Shown: piece by piece, positions 60,146 to 64,000 of the stretch | How the letters are laid out: every line of letters begins with the position of its first letter | Numbering within the stretch: position 1 is the stretch's first letter | Origin: Iodobacter ciconiae | GTDB lineage: Bacteria; Pseudomonadota; Gammaproteobacteria; Burkholderiales; Chitinibacteraceae | Length of the DNA stretch: 64,000 bases | Assembly (NCBI RefSeq): GCF_003952345.1 | Contig: NZ_CP034433.1 | Span: 1,240,001 to 1,304,000 of the forward strand | Direction: 5' to 3' | Notes under the pieces: generated by a model | Told to the model about the DNA's origin: nothing | Seen by the model: the letters and a program-made list of their open reading frames with translations, nothing else | Database searches by the model: none | Translations under genes and position numbers: made by a program

Positions 60146-60940
60146 TTAATTGCCACGCACAATCGGCTCAATTCCCATTCGTTTTAGTTTTTCAGCGGCG
60201 GCATCGGCGCTGGCTTTGTCTTTGAACGGGCCGATTTGTATGCGGGTTTCTGCATAGGCAGGAATGCCCGCTGCTTTAAGCTGGCTGAGTAATTTGCCGG
60301 CATTGGGGGCGTGTAAAAAAACGCCGGCCTGCACGGTAAAGCCATTGGCTGTGTGTTGCGCTGCAGGATAAGGCGGAGTGCTGGCTGTAGCGCTGGCAGG
60401 GGTAGAAGTGGTTGCCGTACTTGAGGGATAAGGTGTTGCGCTCCTTTGTGAAGTAGTTGCACTGGCGGGTGTGCGGTAGCCTGATGGCTCGGCAATGCGT
60501 AGCGTGCCTTGGGCTGTCTTTTGTGGGGCAGGAGAAGCCTCGGCGACAGGCTCTAACTTAAGTGTTGGTGTGCCGGTTTGAGTGGGTGCTGGGGCGAGGG
60601 TGGGGGAGAGTCTGTGTTTTGCGCCTTCAATCAAGCCCGATGCGGCGTTGGATGTAATCGGCGGTTGTGTATTGATTGCGCTGCTGGCTTCGATTGCGGC
60701 ACTGGCTGCCGGGGGGCTGGTGGGGAGTGGCAATAATACTGGTGCAGGTTCATTGCCCGGTGCAATGAGCGGGGTGGGTGTGTGTAATACAGGGGGCTGT
60801 TCGCTTTGCTGGTCCAGCCAGTGAATGCCAAAGAGCGACAGCATAATTAATGCGGCTGCAATGCCGAGCCGCCATGCTAGCTGAACTTTTAGGCGGCGTT
60901 GGGATTCTTGCTGCAAGATAGGGTCGAGTGCGTCATTCAT
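60146..60940 (-). CDS. SPOR-domain cell-division/peptidoglycan-binding protein
   Basis: 264 residues: cytoplasmic start, one membrane segment (about 24-43, AWRLGIAAALIMLSLFGIHWL), a long proline/threonine/alanine-rich linker, and a C-terminal SPOR domain (about 190-262, FTVQAGVFLHAPNAGKLLSQ ... YAETRIQIGPFKDKASA) that binds denuded glycan at the septum. Layout resembles DedD or FtsN; which of the two is not certain. Monocistronic, convergent to fbpC. Confidence 0.88.
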   Translation of the reverse strand: MNDALDPILQQESQRRLKVQLAWRLGIAAALIMLSLFGIHWLDQQSEQPPVLHTPTPLIAPGNEPAPVLLPLPTSPPAASAAIEASSAINTQPPITSNAASGLIEGAKHRLSPTLAPAPTQTGTPTLKLEPVAEASPAPQKTAQGTLRIAEPSGYRTPASATTSQRSATPYPSSTATTSTPASATASTPPYPAAQHTANGFTVQAGVFLHAPNAGKLLSQLKAAGIPAYAETRIQIGPFKDKASADAAAEKLKRMGIEPIVRGN

Positions 60941-61253
60941 TGCTTGATTTCGCTTGAGTTATTCTTGGTGCCCGCTGACTATTTTTACAAGGCTTGGGTT
61001 TTAAATAAGGCCAGTTCATCAGCCGGTTTCGGTTGAGTTTGTTATAATGCCCGGCTAATCCAATTTCTACGGGCTAGGAACCAGGTTATAAAGGCCAGTT
61101 TTTTTCCTGTTACCGATTGAATTTATATATAAAAAAAGCTTTCGGGCTTACTGAATGCCTCGTGCCTAGTTTGCGTAATTTGCAAGCAGGCTAGCCGACT
61201 TTTTTCTACGCTGCAAATATTTTGCTTATTAGAACCACCCTCTGGAGAAATAC
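60941..61253. other. Intergenic region with ndk promoter and leader
   Basis: No gene. The plus strand carries an extended -10 box at 61040-61048 and then about 200 nt of AT-rich untranslated leader before ndk. Confidence 0.5.
61040..61048 (+). promoter_or_regulatory. Extended -10 promoter of ndk
   Basis: TGTTATAAT combines TGN with a perfect TATAAT; no good -35 at 17 nt, as expected for extended -10 promoters. Predicts a leader of roughly 200 nt. Confidence 0.6.
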
Positions 61254-61679
61254 ATGACTATTGAACGCACACTTTCTATTGTTAAGCCTGATGCAGTTGC
61301 TAAAAATGTAATCGGTAAGATTTACGATCGTTTCGAATCAGCAGGTCTTAAGGTTGTTGCTGCCAAGATGAAACAACTGTCCCGTGCTGAAGCGGAAGGC
61401 TTCTATGCCGTACACGCTGCCCGCCCTTTCTTTAACGATCTTGTGAACTTTATGATCTCTGGTCCGGTCATGATTCAAGCGCTTGAAGGCGAAGGGGCTA
61501 TTTTGAAAAACCGTGATCTGATGGGGGCTACCAACCCTAAGGAGGCCGCTGCTGGCACAATTCGTGCCGATTTCGCTGATTCTATTGATGCAAATGCAGT
61601 GCACGGTTCTGATTCTGCTGAAAATGCGGCAATTGAAATTGCTTACTTCTTTGCCTCATCCGAAGTTTACAGCCGCTGA
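61254..61679 (+). CDS. ndk: Nucleoside diphosphate kinase
   Basis: Transfers the gamma-phosphate between NTPs and NDPs by a phosphohistidine. 141 residues, standard; catalytic His in [12 protein letters not shown], substrate motif [18 protein letters not shown] 8 nt before ATG. Starts the conserved ndk-rlmN-pilF-rodZ cluster. Confidence 0.99.
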   Translation: MTIERTLSIVKPDAVAKNVIGKIYDRFESAGLKVVAAKMKQLSRAEAEGFYAVHAARPFFNDLVNFMISGPVMIQALEGEGAILKNRDLMGATNPKEAAAGTIRADFADSIDANAVHGSDSAENAAIEIAYFFASSEVYSR

Positions 61680-61829
61680 TCTTCATGGTCTGACAGGCCT
61701 GTTTGTCAGGCTATTGCAGAGAAACGTTGCGAGTGCTGTGCCGGGCTAGTGATGTTAGAGCAGTTTATTTATTTACCTGGTATGCCTCGCAGCTGTAGTG
61801 GCAGTGATTTTTTGAGTGAGTAAAGAGTA

Positions 61830-62987
61830 ATGTCAGTTAATTTGTTGGATTATGATGCGGCGGGTTTAGCCGGGTTGATGGCGCAATATGGCGAGAAGCC
61901 TTTTCGCGCCAAGCAGTTGATGAAATGGATTCATCAGCGCGGCGAGCCGGATTTTGAGGCGATGACCGATATCGCCAAGTCATTCCGGCAAAAACTGGTT
62001 TTGGACGCGGCAGTGACGCCTCCCGCTCTGATGGCCGAGCAAATTGCTAAAGATGGCACGCGCAAGTGGTTGCTGGATGTAGGAACGGGTAACGGTGTTG
62101 AAGCTGTGTTTATTCCCGAGGATGATCGCGGTACGCTTTGCGTATCCAGTCAGGTGGGCTGTGCTCTGGACTGTGGTTTTTGTTCTACTGCGCGTCAGGG
62201 ATTTAATCGTAATTTAAGTACTGCAGAAATTATTGGTCAGCTTTGGTGGGCTAATCGTCGTATGTCGCTCGATGCTTCGCGCCTTGGTGATGCGGGTTTG
62301 GCAGATAATAGAAATGGGGATACCCGCATTGTCTCTAATGTAGTGATGATGGGCATGGGTGAGCCGCTGGCTAACTACGATAATGTGGTGGCTGCCATGA
62401 AACTGATGCTTGATGACAATGCTTACGGCTTGTCCCGCCGGCGCGTAACGCTTTCTACGTCAGGTATTGTGCCGGCGATTGATCGCCTGCGTGAAGATTG
62501 TCCGGTGGCATTAGCGGTGTCCTTACACGCGCCTAATGATAGAATCCGTGACGATATCGTGCCTATTAATAAAAAATATCCGCTGCATCAGCTATTGGCA
62601 GCATGTACCCGTTATCTGGAAAAAGCGCCGCGCGATTTCATTACCTTTGAGTATGTCATGCTCGACGGTATTAATGACAGCGTGGAAAATGCGCGGGAAT
62701 TAGTCTCCCTGGTCCGTGATGTGCCATGCAAATTTAATCTGATTCCGTTTAATCCATTCCCTAATTCGGGCTATAAGCGCTCGCAACGGGATGCCATCAT
62801 GCGGTTTCGTGATATTTTGATTAACGCGGGTTATGTGGCCACGGTGCGCAAAACACGCGGTGATGATATTGACGCTGCCTGTGGTCAGCTTGCAGGGCAA
62901 GTTTTAGATAAGACCCGCCGTGCTGAAAAGCGACTGGCGGGCGATGCTCAGGTCATTATTTTTCAACCTCAAAATGGCGATCTCTAA
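61830..62987 (+). CDS. rlmN: 23S rRNA (adenine-2503-C2)-methyltransferase / tRNA methyltransferase RlmN
   Basis: Radical SAM methyltransferase methylating A2503 of 23S rRNA and A37 of some tRNAs. 385 residues with the cluster motif CALDCGFC in [29 protein letters not shown] and the resolving-cysteine region [17 protein letters not shown] ([14 protein letters not shown]). Its TAA overlaps the next ATG (TAATG). Confidence 0.98.
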   Translation: MSVNLLDYDAAGLAGLMAQYGEKPFRAKQLMKWIHQRGEPDFEAMTDIAKSFRQKLVLDAAVTPPALMAEQIAKDGTRKWLLDVGTGNGVEAVFIPEDDRGTLCVSSQVGCALDCGFCSTARQGFNRNLSTAEIIGQLWWANRRMSLDASRLGDAGLADNRNGDTRIVSNVVMMGMGEPLANYDNVVAAMKLMLDDNAYGLSRRRVTLSTSGIVPAIDRLREDCPVALAVSLHAPNDRIRDDIVPINKKYPLHQLLAACTRYLEKAPRDFITFEYVMLDGINDSVENARELVSLVRDVPCKFNLIPFNPFPNSGYKRSQRDAIMRFRDILINAGYVATVRKTRGDDIDAACGQLAGQVLDKTRRAEKRLAGDAQVIIFQPQNGDL

Positions 62988-63724
62988 TGAAATTACCTGT
63001 GTTCGTAATGATGGCAGCTTTGTTTACTACTTCTTTTGCTGGTGCTGCAGTAGGTGATGAGGACAGAGCCTCTTTGCGAACGCAACTGGGTGCCGAGTAT
63101 TTAAAACGCGGGCAGTACGCGGTTGCGGTTGATGAAGTCAATAAAGCACTTGCTGTTAACGCTTTTTATGCACCTGCACATAATGTGATGGCTTTGATTC
63201 ATGCCGAATTAGGTGAGGATGAAGCTGCAAGGCAGTCGTTTGCCCGTGCTGTGCAGCTCTCGCCAAATGATGCAGATATTAACCATAACTATGGCTGGTA
63301 TCTGTGTCAGAAAGGGCAATATCAGAACGGGATTCAATTTTTGCTTGCTACGCAAAAAAATGCGCTTTATAACACGCCCGATAAATCACTTTTGGCCGCC
63401 GGGCAATGTGCCTTAAAAAGTGGTGATGATGCCAATGCCCGTATTTATTTTGAGCGTGCGCTACGTGTTCGTCCGGATAATTTAGCGGCAAGAGCGAAGC
63501 TGGTTGAATACGGCATATATACGAAAGATCTGGTGCTGGCAAAGCGGTATTATGCTGAGCTGCAAAGGCTGGCACCAAGCAGCGCCGGACTACTTTGGCT
63601 GGGAATTCAGCTGGAGCACCAGGCTGGTAATAAAGAGTCAGAAAACAAACTGGCAGAGCAATTACGCAAGAAATTCCCCGATTCGCAAGAAATGGCCCGC
63701 TTATCCAGCGGCTCCTATGATTGA
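62987..63724 (+). CDS. pilF: Type IV pilus assembly TPR protein PilF/PilW
   Basis: 245 residues of tetratricopeptide repeats (about 30-210) that help PilQ secretin assembly at the outer membrane. Signal peptide [20 protein letters not shown]. Family members are often lipoproteins; here no lipobox cysteine is seen, so it may be periplasmic. Translation is coupled to rlmN by a one-base overlap, and rodZ follows, the usual order. Confidence 0.93.
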   Translation: MKLPVFVMMAALFTTSFAGAAVGDEDRASLRTQLGAEYLKRGQYAVAVDEVNKALAVNAFYAPAHNVMALIHAELGEDEAARQSFARAVQLSPNDADINHNYGWYLCQKGQYQNGIQFLLATQKNALYNTPDKSLLAAGQCALKSGDDANARIYFERALRVRPDNLAARAKLVEYGIYTKDLVLAKRYYAELQRLAPSSAGLLWLGIQLEHQAGNKESENKLAEQLRKKFPDSQEMARLSSGSYD

Positions 63725-63737
63725 TTAACGGACGTGT

Positions 63738-64000
63738 ATGACCGAGATAATTGATTCCTCTTCAGAGCAGCAGAGTGTTGTCATTACTGCTGGTGCGGCT
63801 TTAAAGGCGCGCCGGCTTGAGCTGGGTTATTCACTTGATAAAGTTTCAGCTCAGTTAAAGCTGACACCTCGCCAGATTGAAGCAATAGAGAGCGAGCGTT
63901 TTGATGAATTGCCAGGCAATACCTTTGTTCGCGGCTTTGTGCGTAATTACGCTCGCTTTCTTGATTTGCCTATGGCTCCGCTTCTTGCGCATTTAGAAAA
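63738..64000 (+). CDS. rodZ: Cytoskeletal/shape protein RodZ, N-terminal part (cut by window end)
   Basis: Only the first 87 codons are present. The N-terminal HTH_25 domain is visible: GAALKARRLELGYSLDKVSA, then LTPRQIEAIESERFDELPGN and TFVRGFVRNYARFLDL, which are diagnostic of RodZ. It lies 13 nt after pilF. In rods it links MreB to the membrane; the transmembrane and C-terminal parts are outside the window. Confidence 0.93.
   Translation, partial: MTEIIDSSSEQQSVVITAGAALKARRLELGYSLDKVSAQLKLTPRQIEAIESERFDELPGNTFVRGFVRNYARFLDLPMAPLLAHLE

Overview
The window is a stretch of core chromosome from a facultatively anaerobic betaproteobacterium, most likely order Neisseriales and family Chromobacteriaceae (an Iodobacter- or Chromobacterium-like organism). 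This is an inference from gene order (lolA-rarA-serS, rimP-nusA-infB-rbfA-truB-rpsO-pnp, rlmN-pilF-rodZ), from an RmpM-like OmpA protein, from type IV pilus genes and from moderate base composition. Nothing here looks like a plasmid, prophage or CRISPR locus.

Layout. 0-3.5 kb: anaerobic pyruvate module, with pflB preceded by a well-placed FNR-type site, a 61-codon stand-alone glycyl-radical domain (a mini GrcA), and pflA cut by the window start. 3.6-12.7 kb: prfC, a large orphan sensor kinase, uup, an MltF-like lytic transglycosylase and a small TonB-like membrane protein. 13-21.4 kb: glnD, a complete 857-bp IS5-family element, serS, rarA, lolA and an OmpA-family protein. 21.7-30.1 kb: gyrA, two hotdog thioesterases, serC, pheA, a LOG-family enzyme, hisC and Fur-controlled bfd. 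30.2-34.6 kb (minus strand): dapE, yffB, pilU and a frameshifted fadD. 34.7-44.2 kb: the transcription/translation operon rimP to pnp, with terminator-like leaders ahead of rimP and pnp. 44.3-50 kb: a frameshifted ParA-type ATPase divergent from a putative ribbon-helix-helix protein, then a TerB-like protein, thioesterase, universal stress protein, radical SAM protein, HTH regulator, about 1 kb of AT-rich DNA and comF. 50-55.5 kb: bioB, ggt, a small decayed island around an unknown lipoprotein, and rdgC. 56-60 kb: a ferric-iron ABC importer (fbpA, fbpB, fbpC). 60-64 kb: a SPOR protein, ndk, rlmN, pilF and the start of rodZ.

Functional links. Iron appears twice: bfd has a clear Fur box and fbpA a weaker one. 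The pfl genes form an oxygen-responsive unit, with the mini-GrcA as a likely spare part for oxygen-damaged PflB. serC, pheA and hisC group serine and aromatic/histidine synthesis behind gyrA. Three copies of a palindromic intergenic repeat are scattered at 18.3, 27.8 and 58.8 kb.

The least explained material is: the mini glycyl-radical protein; two genes (fadD, parA) that each need a -1 shift near a slippery or homopolymer run; protein-like but interrupted reading frames flanking the lipoprotein at 53.5-54.2 kb; and the leader RNAs of rimP and pnp. I found no convincing new multi-gene system.
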